Positions 20,943 to 31,707 of a stretch of 64,000 nt of DNA are shown here, one piece after another. The notes under the pieces are model-generated. The model saw only the letters and a list, made by a program, of their open reading frames with translations, did not search any database and was not told the DNA's origin. Origin of the DNA: Picochlorum sp. 'celeri' (Eukaryota > Chlorophyta > Trebouxiophyceae); the NCBI GenBank assembly GCA_010909725.1, contig JAACMV010000023.1, positions 62,001 through 126,000 on the forward strand, written 5' to 3'. Made by a program: the position numbers and the translations under genes. Numbering within the stretch: position 1 is the first letter of the stretch; every line of letters starts with the position of its first letter.

Positions 20943-21653
20943 TTACTCCTCAGAACGCATGATATTCTTCAGAGCTGATATCTGATTCAAGATACCATTC
21001 GCCTTCATGGAAAGAGAGTCCATATCAGATGTATTCTTCTCGTAATCTTCAGCCAAGGTTGCAGTCTCACGCTCGATAGTCTGCAACTGCTCCTCAACTC
21101 CTTGGCGGTTCTCATCAGTCTTGATCTTGGAAACATCGGTTTGAAGCAAAGGTATTTCCGCATTCTCGAGCTCATTGATCACATCAGACACATTCGATGC
21201 GTCACAGACAATGTCGATCGACTCTTGTGGACCAGAATAGGCATGGGCATCCCCTGCAAAACATACCACCGCGGTGAGCCGTGTCGGAGACAAAGCGTAG
21301 TAGGGTTTACAATGCACCGCGCGGAATCACTCTAGTACAACAATAGAAGTAGTTATAAAGATAATTTACTGCCGACGCACCTGCCATATACGTCACTGGA
21401 GACGCAAACAAGGCTACCGAAGCCAGAGCTGCTCCAACCTTGGACAGGACCGTCTGCATCCAACACACACGCATCAGTCCCCCTGTATCACCATACGAAG
21501 ATAGTTTGGACTCATAAGAAGACATACCTTGCCATCCAGGGCTTCTTGCTTGGATGCATACACTCGCACAGCCCGCTGTGGAGTCGTGTTGACTCTGCTG
21601 GCAACACGAGACCAACGAGCACTGTTGGTGGACATGGATACTGTTTGCATCAT
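20943..21653 (-). CDS. predicted thylakoid-lumen coiled-coil protein, unknown function
   Basis: Three exons, 21653-21528, 21453-21381 and 21253-20943, with introns of 74 and 127 bp, give 169 residues. Exon 1 is a plastid transit peptide (Ser/Arg/Thr-rich, ending VRVYASKQEALDGK). Exon 2 is a hydrophobic lumen-targeting segment, VLSKVGAALASVALFASPV. Exon 3 starts with AHAYSG, a plausible thylakoid processing site (A-x-A), and continues with about 100 residues of helical, heptad-rich sequence (VINELENAEIPLLQTDVSK, then EEQLQTIERETATLAEDYEK). I recognise no family. The three-part targeting layout strongly suggests a small soluble or membrane-associated lumenal protein. Transcription converges with the RCC1 gene (102 bp between stops). 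Confidence 0.72.
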
Positions 21654-22107
21654 TGGTATCACGCGTATCTTTCTTGTTTCCCTTGATTGATTGATTGATA
21701 GATGTTGTGCTTGACAAATTTGTATGCTATAATTTTTCTACTACCTCGGCATGAGAGATCTACTACTACTACCCACCGGTGGGTTTCTAGAAATGGCTGC
21801 CACGTGGATCGGGCGCCCCTCAGGCAATATTGCCCCACCAAGGAAGATTAATCTTCTTCTTATCAGAATCATCGTCCAAACGCATTTGTAACTGAAAAAA
21901 TTGAATAGAGTTTGCATAAACAGGGCAACGAACTCTTGTAAGCATTCGATGCATGCCTTCCCACCTGTCAAACACCGAATGGCCACAACTGTGTGCTTGA
22001 TACTCGCTTCAAAGGGATCTTTCATATTATATGAAAATATAGATTGAACAGGAATACTCATGGGCGAAGCAGATGATCGAGTGACGGCAGGGGGCGTTCA
22101 GTAACGA
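21654..22107. other. divergent intergenic region with palindrome
   Basis: 454 bp between the ATGs of the lumenal protein and snurportin. It includes a TAC microsatellite and the palindrome listed separately. A minus-strand frame of 106 codons (21741-22061) covers much of it; its composition is unremarkable and it matches nothing I know, so it is not called as a gene. Confidence 0.55.
21771..21784. promoter_or_regulatory. 14-bp perfect palindrome ACCCACCGGTGGGT
   Basis: A perfect palindrome in the divergent promoter of the lumenal-protein and snurportin genes. The same half-site occurs in a larger palindrome at 56787-56808, also between divergent genes, suggesting a dimeric transcription factor site. 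Confidence 0.5.
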
Positions 22108-23316
22108 ATGAAGAAGAGACCGCATCCTCGGGAATTGGAGGTTCATTTTCAAAGGAAGCGGAGGGAAGAGTATCTAAGTAAGCAGAGTGAGCGACGGAGT
22201 ACCTTGTTGGATGTGCTGCGAGAGTCAAGGAGCCATGTGCCAGCTACGGTAGGGGGCCATCAGCCTACGGCTGCTACAGATGTTTCATCAGGAAGGAGGA
22301 ATGCATCTGAAGCGATGCGAGCGTTTTGGGCCTCTCAGTTCATGGTTCCAGAGTGGATGGTGGATGTCCCACTGGATATTGGGACCCACTGGTTTGTCAT
22401 GGCGAGGCCAGAGGGGCAACGGTGCCTTGTTGTCCTCTCTCAAGGGCGCATCACCATCAGAAATAAAGCTGGTGCGGTTGTTGAAACGCTTGATGCGCAT
22501 GATGTAGGGTGGGCTCGTCTCATGCCCCAGAAGGAATCCATCCTTGACTGCATATTGCAAAAGAAGGTCTTGTATGTGGTTGATGTGCTGTGTTGGGGGG
22601 GACACGAACTTTTCGACTGCACTGCAGAATTTAGAATGTATTGGAAATTATCAACAATCTCTCAGGCGATTCAGGACGTTCAGCCTGATGGGAACGCCCA
22701 GTATGATATTGTGCTGCTTGAGCATCATACGGCAGATCCCACTGGGATACGGTGTGCTTGGGGCAAAGAGAACGTGCCTTTTATGCGTGATGGTCTGATC
22801 TTTCTACACAAGAGTTCCTGCTACCAAGGAGGGCAGTGCCCTTTAATGCTCACATGGAAGGATGGGCATACAAGCAGGTATTGCATAGATACTGATTCAT
22901 CTGGGATCCCCTTGGAAGAGCAGCATGTCATCCTTTCATACGGGGGTGATAGTGCGCTGCAAACAGGGGACGACGTTCCAATGACGGTGGCATCCTTGCC
23001 ATCGTCTTTTGAGCAGGCGAATGCGCATCTTCTGAAACCTGGCCAGCTCTTCAGATGCACGCTCCAGCCCAATGGCATTCACCTAACCCCAGGGGGTGAT
23101 ATTTGGTTATCATTAGAATTCCACGGTACAGCCAATCGACGGAGGAAGCGGGCAGATACAATATCCAAGATAATATTTCAGAACATGGCTCGCCATACTC
23201 CTTTGACCATTGACACAATTCTGGAAATCTCCCGGCAGTCAACTGAGCATGCCATGGAGGATGCCAACGATACTGGTTTGCAGAGTATAGGGACCACTCG
23301 TGGCGTGAACCCATAA
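22108..23316 (+). CDS. SNUPN: snurportin-1-like m3G-cap import adaptor
   Basis: Single exon, 402 residues. The N-terminus (HPRELEVHFQRKRREEYLSKQ) is basic and resembles the importin-beta binding segment. The core from about residue 75 matches the snurportin trimethylguanosine-cap binding domain: VPEWMVDVPLDIGTHWFVM, RPEGQRCLVVLSQG, ILDCILQKKVLYVVDVLCW (the D-x-M/L-C-W-x-G block) and EFRMYWKLS. These correspond to the sheet that holds the m3G cap and first nucleotide of U snRNAs. Role: carrying mature snRNPs from cytoplasm to nucleus with importin-beta. The last about 130 residues are a less conserved extension. Confidence 0.87.
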   Translation: MKKRPHPRELEVHFQRKRREEYLSKQSERRSTLLDVLRESRSHVPATVGGHQPTAATDVSSGRRNASEAMRAFWASQFMVPEWMVDVPLDIGTHWFVMARPEGQRCLVVLSQGRITIRNKAGAVVETLDAHDVGWARLMPQKESILDCILQKKVLYVVDVLCWGGHELFDCTAEFRMYWKLSTISQAIQDVQPDGNAQYDIVLLEHHTADPTGIRCAWGKENVPFMRDGLIFLHKSSCYQGGQCPLMLTWKDGHTSRYCIDTDSSGIPLEEQHVILSYGGDSALQTGDDVPMTVASLPSSFEQANAHLLKPGQLFRCTLQPNGIHLTPGGDIWLSLEFHGTANRRRKRADTISKIIFQNMARHTPLTIDTILEISRQSTEHAMEDANDTGLQSIGTTRGVNP

Positions 23317-23844
23317 CAAGGTATGTATGCATATGCAAGGTTCTGGTTCAATATCTGAATGATAAAAACAAGTCGTTTTCACAACCACACTGAGGTTAGT
23401 ATCTTTGTGATGAGAAACCACTATACCCAGCTCTTTGACAGATATTGCATTCTTGTCGACTCTCTCTATGAACTACCGCAATGTATGACAACTATCTAGA
23501 GTTCTATGTTTGTGATCTGCAGGCCCCTGGGACCATTAATTAAATTTGCCAATATTGGCACAACACCAAGTACTTGAGAGAATTCTAATGCTGCTGGGCT
23601 CCATGCATGGACATGAAGAATGCTTTGATCAGCAGATCAACGACTGTATAGTCCAATAATATTAATAAATTATTTGGTATTTGTAAATTATTACGACATA
23701 CCCTGTAAGACTACGGATTACAAAGAAATTGTAATTCAAGTCTTTGAGTTTTAGCGACAGTGCACTGTTTTTGGAAGAGAAAGGGCGCAAGATGCATTTT
23801 AGTTGATTAATTTGTATTAAACGGATCGTATACAGTAGCGTTTC
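23317..23844. other. intergenic, no gene seen
   Basis: 528 bp between two plus-strand genes, AT-rich, with no supported frame or RNA gene. Probably the snurportin 3' UTR and Trs120 promoter. Confidence 0.55.
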
Positions 23845-26800
23845 ATGGTCAGAATGTCTTCTTCTGAAGCGAGAAAGCCAACTGTGACAAGAACGCTGGA
23901 GCCTGGTCTGACCTTCTTTAGCGCCGCAGAGATTGATGTGGTGCGTTTTTTTTTTCACTTGAATGTACATTATGGTCGTGCGTTGTATCTGAATACGTCG
24001 AAATGCCTCATTGTCCAGGTTCTGGTGCCAGTTGGCAACATATCTCCAGCACTGTTTGATCATTATGTGACGCTGGTGATGCAGCATCGTCAAGTATGTG
24101 CATTGCGAATCGATATATTTGGCAGATGTGATAGTCATGTGTTGTGTGTAGGTGGAATTGACGAATGTGAGGTCGTTTTACAGGGCTGCTCAGAAGAGTC
24201 CTTTCAATCATTTTCCTTGGAAGACAGGGACGATGAACTTTCGATTTCTTCCCGAGGATGTCGCTTTCCGTGCACGACCTCTTGGATGCCTTCATGCGAG
24301 CAGGAATGTACAGGCTGCCATTGGCATCATATCGTGCTCTGAGGAGGAGGGGGATTTGATAGAGTTGTATGATGAATTTGAGAAGAAAATAAAGTCCATC
24401 TCTGACACAAACATTATCATGCGTACTCTTGCATTTGATCCGAATGATGCTCAAACACTCCAAGATGTGAAGGCACGGCCTGATCTTGTTCTGTTTCCTC
24501 CTGGGCAGGGGAGCCATTTGCTGAGTCACATGGAGGTCGTGATGCATGACTTTGCCGCATGCATGCTGGATGACTTGGAGCAGAGAATGCTCACAGTCTC
24601 GCCTCAAAATATATCTCTGTCGTCGTATATAGATAGTCGTGACTTTTTGGGACCTGCATTGAGCTCTGTTGCTTTTGCATCGGAAGATGAATCTCAGCGG
24701 ACAAAGCGCAAGTATGCAAGGGTCCAAAAGGCCATGGGAGATTATGCATTGCTATCTGGGTCTCCTATGGATGCGGCAGAGCACTACGCGACGGCAGTAG
24801 ATTTAGCTAGGGTGTCTCAGGACTGGGTATATGTAGCTGCTGCGTCCGAGGGTCTGATATCTGCAAAGCTGTTGAGTGAAGCCATGTCTCACAATGGTTT
24901 TGTCCCAAGCGAATTTAGTGTGTTTCATAACGAAGATCAGTGGAGAGCCCCAATGTCAGATATAGAAGTTCTTGAGTCGAAGAGATCATCATTGTCACCA
25001 AGGGATGGCACCGTGAACGGGGAATTGTCCGAGAAACTGGATGACCAGACTCTAGAAACAGGAATCTCTGAGAATACTTCAAGCCAGCATGTCAAAACCA
25101 AGTTAACAGGGGACAGTATTGAACACGAGGATGTGGATCGCGATGATCCATTCTCTCAGAATCACTTCTGGCAGGCACTGCGATCATGTGAGAATCTGCA
25201 AGAAGAAGTCGTGAAGATGATGGAAGAATGTAAATCTGCGATACGGAAACGGGGTGCTCTCTCTCTCCTTGTTGAATCAGAGTTACGATATGCAAGACTT
25301 TTAGTAGGTCTACAGGTACGATGGATGTTAAATCTATTTTATGCAATTGTTAATGACGCTCGTGTGCTTTTTCAGGGAAAAAAAGCACGTGGAAAAGTGT
25401 GTTCACTGGTATCATCAATTCAGCTCGCTGCTGAACTGCTCCCCTTGCCAGAAGATCGAATCATAGCACTCACGGAGGCTGCATCTGTATTGGGATCAGT
25501 AGGTGCATCGAGAAAACGGGTTCTCTTGCTCTGGCAGGCTGTTGAATTGAGCAAGTATTTTGGCTTCCCTGATGAAAAGACACTTGCTGTAGCTCGCCAT
25601 GCACTGGAGCCATTTGCTCATACAGCCGACAGTCATGACGAGTGGTCGGTATTCAAACGCCCTCTATCGCAAGATACTAGCATTCCTGACTCATGGAGCA
25701 CTGTCAAGGCTGGGATATTAGAGGCAACCCTGGGTCTGGCAATCTACGCCAGCAGACATGCTGATGTCTGGGATGCAGCAGCAGCTTTATTGCGAGAGCA
25801 CAGCCATGAGCTGTCTGAGCACCGAATTCGTTCTCTGTATGACAATTTGAAAACTGCATCGTCAAATATGGCTGCAAAGGATAAGTTCCGCCCAGGGAAA
25901 GGACCTCCTCCGGTCTTGTATCTTGTAAAGCCTCAAGCATTGGAGGGAGAAAGGACACTGCATCTGTTCGACTCTAACGTTTTGAGAAAAGCAATCACGT
26001 CTCCTATAACGTCACCAACAAGCTCTCAAACACCATTTTTGTATGATGCCTTTGCAGCAAAACGGCAGGAGAGAAGACAGAATTCTGCTGGGAGATCTCC
26101 TAGTGCTGTCGATTGGATTTGTGGAGAGCCGGGAATTGTTGAGGTCGAGATAGCAAACCCTTGTTCGATGACAATGCGAATTGCTCGTTTGACGCTAGAG
26201 GCCAATTGTAATGGTGCTCCCGCCACCAAAGATGAATGGAAACCAAAAGTGGTGTCTCTGAGTGTACCACCAGGGGTGAAGCCATCTAAAGTTTGTTTAG
26301 AAGGGACTCCGCTGGTTGAAGGGGAATTCATCCTTACTGGTTGTAGAATGACATCGCTTGAAGGAGTTTCATGGTTTGCTCCGTGGAGCATCAAACCTCT
26401 TGACACATGGCAGTGCCTTGCACAGGACTGTAGGCTCGCATGCAAGGATATTTTAAACTTGCCCTTCTCGAACGAGTTTAGGGCGTTGAGGCCACAGCCC
26501 AAGGCGAGAATATTTTTCAAAGAAGACGTCGTCCATTTTGACGGAAAAAATGACAAGGAGCTTCGCTTGACTCTACTTCAAGGCCAGAGGACACATGGCA
26601 TCCTCACGTTTGAAAATGAAGGGCCTGTTCCCATTGACTATGCGTCTTTGAATGTGCTTTGCACAGACGAAGATCTCTCCAAAGCGTCAAAAATTAGTAT
26701 TGAAATGGTCGAGCCCAGCATTTTGTCAGAGAATCTACCGATACAGCCAGGATCATCCATTGATGTTCCTGTTCTATTCTCCACTGAAATCTTGCCCACA

Positions 26801-27919
26801 CTCGTGGGCCAGATGCTTTCGAACGATGATATTTTGCATCATTTTGTGATTGAATACGCTACAGAAAACAATGGATCAATGGAAGGTGGTAAAAGAGTCG
26901 TTGGAAGGCGGACCTGGTGTGATTTGAACATCAGAATAAAACCTTCCATTGGCTTTACAGAACTTGGCATAGAAGAGGTCTGGTGCCAAAGTCCTGGGAA
27001 CAGTGATTGGGAGTTGAAGTGCCTAATGCTTGCAGGAGTTGTTAACAGAGGAAAAGAGAGCATGAAGATAAGCTACGAGATCGAAGAAGCCGCAAAAAGA
27101 GACTTTGGCACATTTGACCTTGTAGGTCAAACAATTGAGGTCAACCCAGAAGAACGTGGTGTAGTACCCCTTTTCCTCCCTAATCTGGCGCAAGTAAACC
27201 TAGAAGAATTATTGACAGGTGAAATTATTGATAGACTAGATAAGAAGACTGTGTCCGCTGCGGAATTCGAGAGGCAACTCTCTGCTGCCTGGCTCTCAAA
27301 CTCTGTCGTAATGAAATTCATTGGGGATGGAGTTGTTGGACAGTTGCCCCTCGCCCGAGGGGAACTCTATCATGCTCTCGCGCCACAAATAATATCACAC
27401 ATTCGAAGGCACGGTGTCCATTGTTGTTTACACGTGGATGGCGAGAACGTGGAGCGGAAGCACGCAACATGTATTGCTGGGGGGGAAACATGCTTTTCTG
27501 AATCAGGCGGCGTGCCAGTTTTGTGCGCCACGATGGGCGAATCTCTAACAATCACAGTATCACTTAAAAATACCCAGAACTTACCAATCTATGCCCAATA
27601 TAGTATCAGTTCGTGTTGTGTCGCGCTCAGTCCCGTTCTGGTGGAGGATGGGAGTGCATCAGCAATTGTTGCCACCAGCCAAGCCACCGAAACAAATCCC
27701 ATGGACTTGGGAATAGCTTGGAGCGGCATGATACAGAATGTGACTACTCATGTGCCCGGGAATTCGTCACATGATCAGAAGCTGACTGCCGTGTTTTGCT
27801 TGCCAGGTTGGTACATGATTACATTATCCAACACGAGTGTTCAGTTGATAGATGAGGAACATCACAATTCTTTCATGCACACAACTCCTGCTTTTGTTCA
27901 TATCTCTCAACCTAAATGA
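23845..27919 (+). CDS. TRS120: TRAPP II subunit Trs120/TRAPPC9
   Basis: Exons 23845-23940, 24019-24093, 24152-25315 and 25376-27919 give 1292 residues. Introns are 78, 58 and 60 bp (donors GTGCGT, GTATGT, GTACGA); the 78- and 60-bp introns contain no stop and are divisible by three, so an unspliced reading also stays open. Splicing recreates the conserved Trs120 opening: VVLVPVGNISPALFDHY, then FYRAAQKSPF, AAIGIISCSE, and the tetratricopeptide-like block KAMGDYALLSGSPMDAAEHY. The C-terminal half has immunoglobulin-like beta segments (VEIANPCSMTMRIARLTL). TRAPP II acts in late-Golgi/endosome traffic as part of a Rab GEF. A second ATG at 23854 is possible. It ends 32 bp from the stop of the convergent Ctf4 gene; TGTAA at 27942-27946. 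Confidence 0.88.
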
Positions 27920-27951
27920 TCTGTATTGCTATATAATTCTGTGTAACAAGT

Positions 27952-30522
27952 TTAGACCTTTTTCCTCGCGAATGGATTTGCCCGTTTTGCAATTTTCGCA
28001 AATGGATTTCCTCCAGTAGGGGCAGTAGGTTCCACACTCATGTTTGGTTCTCCATTCTCCGGCTGGGGTTGACCTCCCTGTGCGAGCTCCGTATCCAAAG
28101 CGGTGGTGCCTAATTGGGTTTGACTGTCATATATAGGTTTGTCCATCCAATCAAGCTGCTGATCATCCATGCGTTGCTCTTCTTGCAGCAACTCAATCTT
28201 TTCAATCAAGGCACCAATATTAAAGTGGTTTGCAAGTCTCAGTGCTCCCTCCAAAGCGTTTGTCGAAAGCATTCTACGCGCTACTTCCAATGCCCTGGAC
28301 GCTCTATCTTGCTCTAAAAGGCTCTTGAACAAACTCAGAGATGCCCTGTCATACGCAGATTCAGATTCTGCCAGAATATCCGAATCTTGGAAAGATGTAG
28401 GATCCAATTGCGACAACAGGAGTTTCGCTCTCATCATGTTCGCTTCGCTCTGCGCCGTTTTGGTATCTCCGGGAACGAGAGGAAGTTGCAAAGGTGCTGC
28501 GGTGATGACTGGTCGAGCAGATCCTGATGGAACAACAGGCTCTACTGTATCAGCACACACAATACATTGCACCTCATTTGCTGCTAAACTTACAGAAAAC
28601 AGCCAGAAGATCTCTGATCCCTTCCTTTCTTTCGATGCATCAAATATAGGAGTCCATGAGCCGCCGAAATCGGGAGAAAATACTCTCAGAATCCCCTCAG
28701 AATCATACGTTGCTAGTGCTCGTTCATCAGTAAATCCAATCCAGGCAAGTTGCGCAGCAGAAGACAAGCATACCCGAGTTTCAATCTCTCTCTTTCCTGA
28801 TGAAAATTGATATGTTTGTACATCTAAAATTTGATCGCCTTCGGTGGTTGGATTTCCAGCATGATAGACAACACCAAATGCATCATCCTGTGCAAACACA
28901 CATACAATATCCCCTGGGGTAGATATCACGTTTGTCTGAAGGCCAGCGAGGGTGAACAAACGAATCATTCGTAGATTATTTGCAACAACGCAGAATGAAT
29001 CCCCCACAGCGACGCTACATGCTTCTTCGCCCTGTGGCAGTCCCACAGTCCAGTCTGTATTTGCTGACCATGGTTCAAATGGGCGGAACACGACTGTAGA
29101 GGGACTATGGTCACTGGAAGGACTCGCGTAAAGGGCCCCTTCGGTGCCTAGAGTTCCCATAGTAAACCCATAAAAGTCATTCAGCAAGGGGATCCGCCGT
29201 CTATGCATTGCAGTGTCGTGAAAATTCACTTCCACAATGTTATGATCAGATTCTGACCTCAGGGTAATACAGCCAAGGGAATTGTACGAGAGGTAGCGAC
29301 GACCCATGACCAAATCAGTGGAGCTAGGCTGGAAAGGTTGCTGCGGGGGAGCAGTTGAACTGTGGAAGCGCTTCATGTGCCTCTCCACACCGGGGTCCTC
29401 CACGTGGACTCTCTTCTTTTTTGGTACTGCCAGCATGCCATCATCATCGTCAACCACAAACGTGTCATCATTCCTATCCAAGTCTGATCCATACTCATTG
29501 TCCTTCAAACCCTCATACGGACCATTTTCTGTTATTCCACCATCATCCACAGCATCGCCTGGCCCGAGAAGCCCATCAGAAATCACCTGGTCCCACTCCA
29601 CCAAATCCCCTCCCTCTGTAACACACACAAGGCAATTGTCTTTTGGATGCCAGGCCAAACCACACGCATTCCCAGGAAGCTCACAAACCTCAAGGATCCG
29701 CTTTTCATTGACATCCCATACCACCACTTTGGAATCTTCAGCAGAGGATGCCAGGTACAATCCATTGGGGCAAAATGCAACACAATGCACTGGCCCATCA
29801 TGTCCACCTGCAAGCTCATCGGTCTCTTCCCAGCTCAATCGTTCGTACAAAGAAATCGAACCATCTCCCTTTGGCACGGCAACCAACTGTCCTCCGTCAG
29901 GATGCCAAGACGGAACGACTCTATTCGGAGCAGTTGGATCCATTCGCGTAGACCCCTTCTTCTTTTTCATCATCACCTTGCCTGATGCAATCTCATACAC
30001 CGCGAACGTTCCATCCGCACAAGTCACAGCAAGAAACTGCGACTCTGGATCGTATGAAATACCCCTCACGTATGCTCCCGACTGAATCGATTTAAACACT
30101 TTTTTTGCTCCCACGTCAATCATTTTGATCATGTCATCATCCCCTCCAGCAGCCAGATGCATCCCACTGGGACTAAAACTCAAACATCGAGGTGGTAGCA
30201 CAAACTTGGTCACCACATCCTGAAACTGGCCATCAGGGAGGGAGTAGACCTTTACATAATTCGACGCATCAGCCACACAAAACCTGTCCCCAAGGGGTGA
30301 AACAGCAACACCCGTCAGCGCATCTTTTGCATCCACAGACCCCACTGCTTCTTCCATATTCTTCGAGAGTCGAATAGTAATCTTTCCATCAGCACCGCAT
30401 GTCACAGCACGCCATCCACCCTCCTCCAGAGGGGGACATGTAGAGAAGGAAACATCGCAAAATCCAGCAGCTCCGTGGGCATGGTGGACTTTTCCACGTC
30501 GCTTTTGAATTGTTGAGTCCAT
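27952..30522 (-). CDS. CTF4: Ctf4/AND-1 (WDHD1)-like replisome protein
   Basis: Single exon, 856 residues. N-terminal WD40 propeller (residues about 10-320; HDGPVHCVAFCPNGLYLASS, KVVVWDVNEKR), an acidic linker with KKKRVHVEDPG, then the SepB/second propeller domain (SLGCITLRSE, HRRRIPLLNDFYGFTMG, PFEPWSANTDWTVGLPQGE) and the helical bundle (AKLLLSQLD, ALEVARRMLS) that binds partner peptides. This is the domain order of yeast Ctf4 and animal AND-1. The C-terminal HMG box of vertebrate AND-1 is absent; instead there is a short tail with two FA[KR]-like basic repeats (GGNPFAKIAKRANPFARKK). Role: trimeric hub linking the CMG helicase with DNA polymerase alpha. Confidence 0.9.
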   Translation of the reverse strand: MDSTIQKRRGKVHHAHGAAGFCDVSFSTCPPLEEGGWRAVTCGADGKITIRLSKNMEEAVGSVDAKDALTGVAVSPLGDRFCVADASNYVKVYSLPDGQFQDVVTKFVLPPRCLSFSPSGMHLAAGGDDDMIKMIDVGAKKVFKSIQSGAYVRGISYDPESQFLAVTCADGTFAVYEIASGKVMMKKKKGSTRMDPTAPNRVVPSWHPDGGQLVAVPKGDGSISLYERLSWEETDELAGGHDGPVHCVAFCPNGLYLASSAEDSKVVVWDVNEKRILEVCELPGNACGLAWHPKDNCLVCVTEGGDLVEWDQVISDGLLGPGDAVDDGGITENGPYEGLKDNEYGSDLDRNDDTFVVDDDDGMLAVPKKKRVHVEDPGVERHMKRFHSSTAPPQQPFQPSSTDLVMGRRYLSYNSLGCITLRSESDHNIVEVNFHDTAMHRRRIPLLNDFYGFTMGTLGTEGALYASPSSDHSPSTVVFRPFEPWSANTDWTVGLPQGEEACSVAVGDSFCVVANNLRMIRLFTLAGLQTNVISTPGDIVCVFAQDDAFGVVYHAGNPTTEGDQILDVQTYQFSSGKREIETRVCLSSAAQLAWIGFTDERALATYDSEGILRVFSPDFGGSWTPIFDASKERKGSEIFWLFSVSLAANEVQCIVCADTVEPVVPSGSARPVITAAPLQLPLVPGDTKTAQSEANMMRAKLLLSQLDPTSFQDSDILAESESAYDRASLSLFKSLLEQDRASRALEVARRMLSTNALEGALRLANHFNIGALIEKIELLQEEQRMDDQQLDWMDKPIYDSQTQLGTTALDTELAQGGQPQPENGEPNMSVEPTAPTGGNPFAKIAKRANPFARKKV

Positions 30523-30742
30523 CGAATTATATGGTATCGTATTGGATACTGATTAAAACAATGAGACAGTTGTTGTTGCCAGGGTCTTGTAACGACGATT
30601 TCAAAATTTCAAATTTATATTTTTAATTTTATTCTTCGGAAGGGAACTCACCCAATCATTCCTTCTTCACCCATCAGTGTCTACTTATTCGGCATGAAAT
30701 GCACGCAAAGAAGGCTAGTATGCATCTTGCACTGCAGAATAG

Positions 30743-31279
30743 CTACTTGTGCAAGGCCTGGCACCAAAACTGCAGATGGATGGCCATTCTTCTAGAACTT
30801 ATGACACTTCCACAATGCGTGCACTCCACGGTAGACCCATCAGATTCCATGATATCCTCCATCTCATGTTCTGGTCCATACTCAAATATACCCGAGGGAT
30901 CTTGCATGTCCTCATCGTGGGTAACGAGGGACATGTCTTCAAGCTGTGACAGCACGTGTGCCAGTTCACTGGTAGGCATGCTATCGCCCTCTTCAGTCGA
31001 ATGCTCCATGAATGACTCTATTTCAGAACGTAACCTAGAGCACACATAATGTTTCAACGGTGCATTGCCCATGGGTATCTTTGTGATGTACTGAATAAGG
31101 TCCACAATAGCCTTGAGAGCTCCAGCAGGTTGATGCATCCTGAGGCAACCTGAGACCTGTTCAAGGCTCTGTTCGATAATACAATCTACCCTCATGTCAT
31201 TCATAATCCCTTGGAGTGTCCGGTGTCCAAGGGAATGCGACGAAGACGAACCGTCGTCTCTGAACCGACCCTGTTCCAT
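30743..31279 (-). CDS. small zinc-finger protein, possibly Sgf11-like
   Basis: The frame is open from 31324 with GTG, but the first ATG is at 31279, giving 178 residues; upstream in-frame sequence is Lys/Arg-rich (KKDRKKKQKQRRRD), so an extra 5' exon or earlier start is possible. The centre is helical (AGALKAIVDLIQYITKIP) and the C-terminus holds a single zinc finger CTHCGSVISSRRMAIHLQFWC, pattern C-x2-C-x11-H-x4-C. The SR-R-x-x-HL core is like the SAGA deubiquitinase subunit Sgf11/ATXN7L3, whose spacing is H-x3-C, so the assignment is tentative. Divergent from the kinesin gene. Confidence 0.5.
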   Translation of the reverse strand: MEQGRFRDDGSSSSHSLGHRTLQGIMNDMRVDCIIEQSLEQVSGCLRMHQPAGALKAIVDLIQYITKIPMGNAPLKHYVCSRLRSEIESFMEHSTEEGDSMPTSELAHVLSQLEDMSLVTHDEDMQDPSGIFEYGPEHEMEDIMESDGSTVECTHCGSVISSRRMAIHLQFWCQALHK

Positions 31280-31707
31280 GTCTCTCCTCCTCTGCTTCTG
31301 CTTCTTCTTCCTGTCCTTCTTCACGGCATCATGGATCTTTTCTATTTCTTAATCATTGATTGATAACCGTCTATGGCGCAGTACAGATTGCTAGTATGAG
31401 AACGCCAGCTCCTTTTTGGTCCATGGGATTCCTAACAGTCGTGGAGACGAGCCCGCTGGCGGGGAGCGTGGTCACGATTTTTTATTGTGCGGTCTTCGGA
31501 ATATAGAATATCTCGCGATTCCATTATGGATATCCAAAGTATGCCTCAGCGGCCTGATGCTGTTGGTAGTATATCCAAAAAATACATTGAACGTGTTTGT
31601 GGCATTTATAGCGTAGGTATCCGAGAGGCGTGCGTGTCCGAACATCTCAACGGTTTGCTAACGGACTCGATTACAACTGGTCGATATTGTGTCCTGAACG
31701 TACGCCA
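31280..31707. other. divergent intergenic region
   Basis: 428 bp between the ATG of the zinc-finger gene and that of the kinesin. It holds both promoters and possibly a 5' exon of the zinc-finger gene, because its basic frame continues to 31324. No other feature is supported. Confidence 0.5.

Noticed and set aside
21741..22061. 106-codon minus-strand frame between the lumenal protein and snurportin
   Set aside because: It crosses the palindrome and shows no family. I tried a spliced version ending DDDSDKKKINLPWWGNIA, but no consensus donor fitted its phase.
24008..24727. 239-codon minus-strand frame
   Set aside because: Lies antisense to Trs120 exons and has no recognisable domain.
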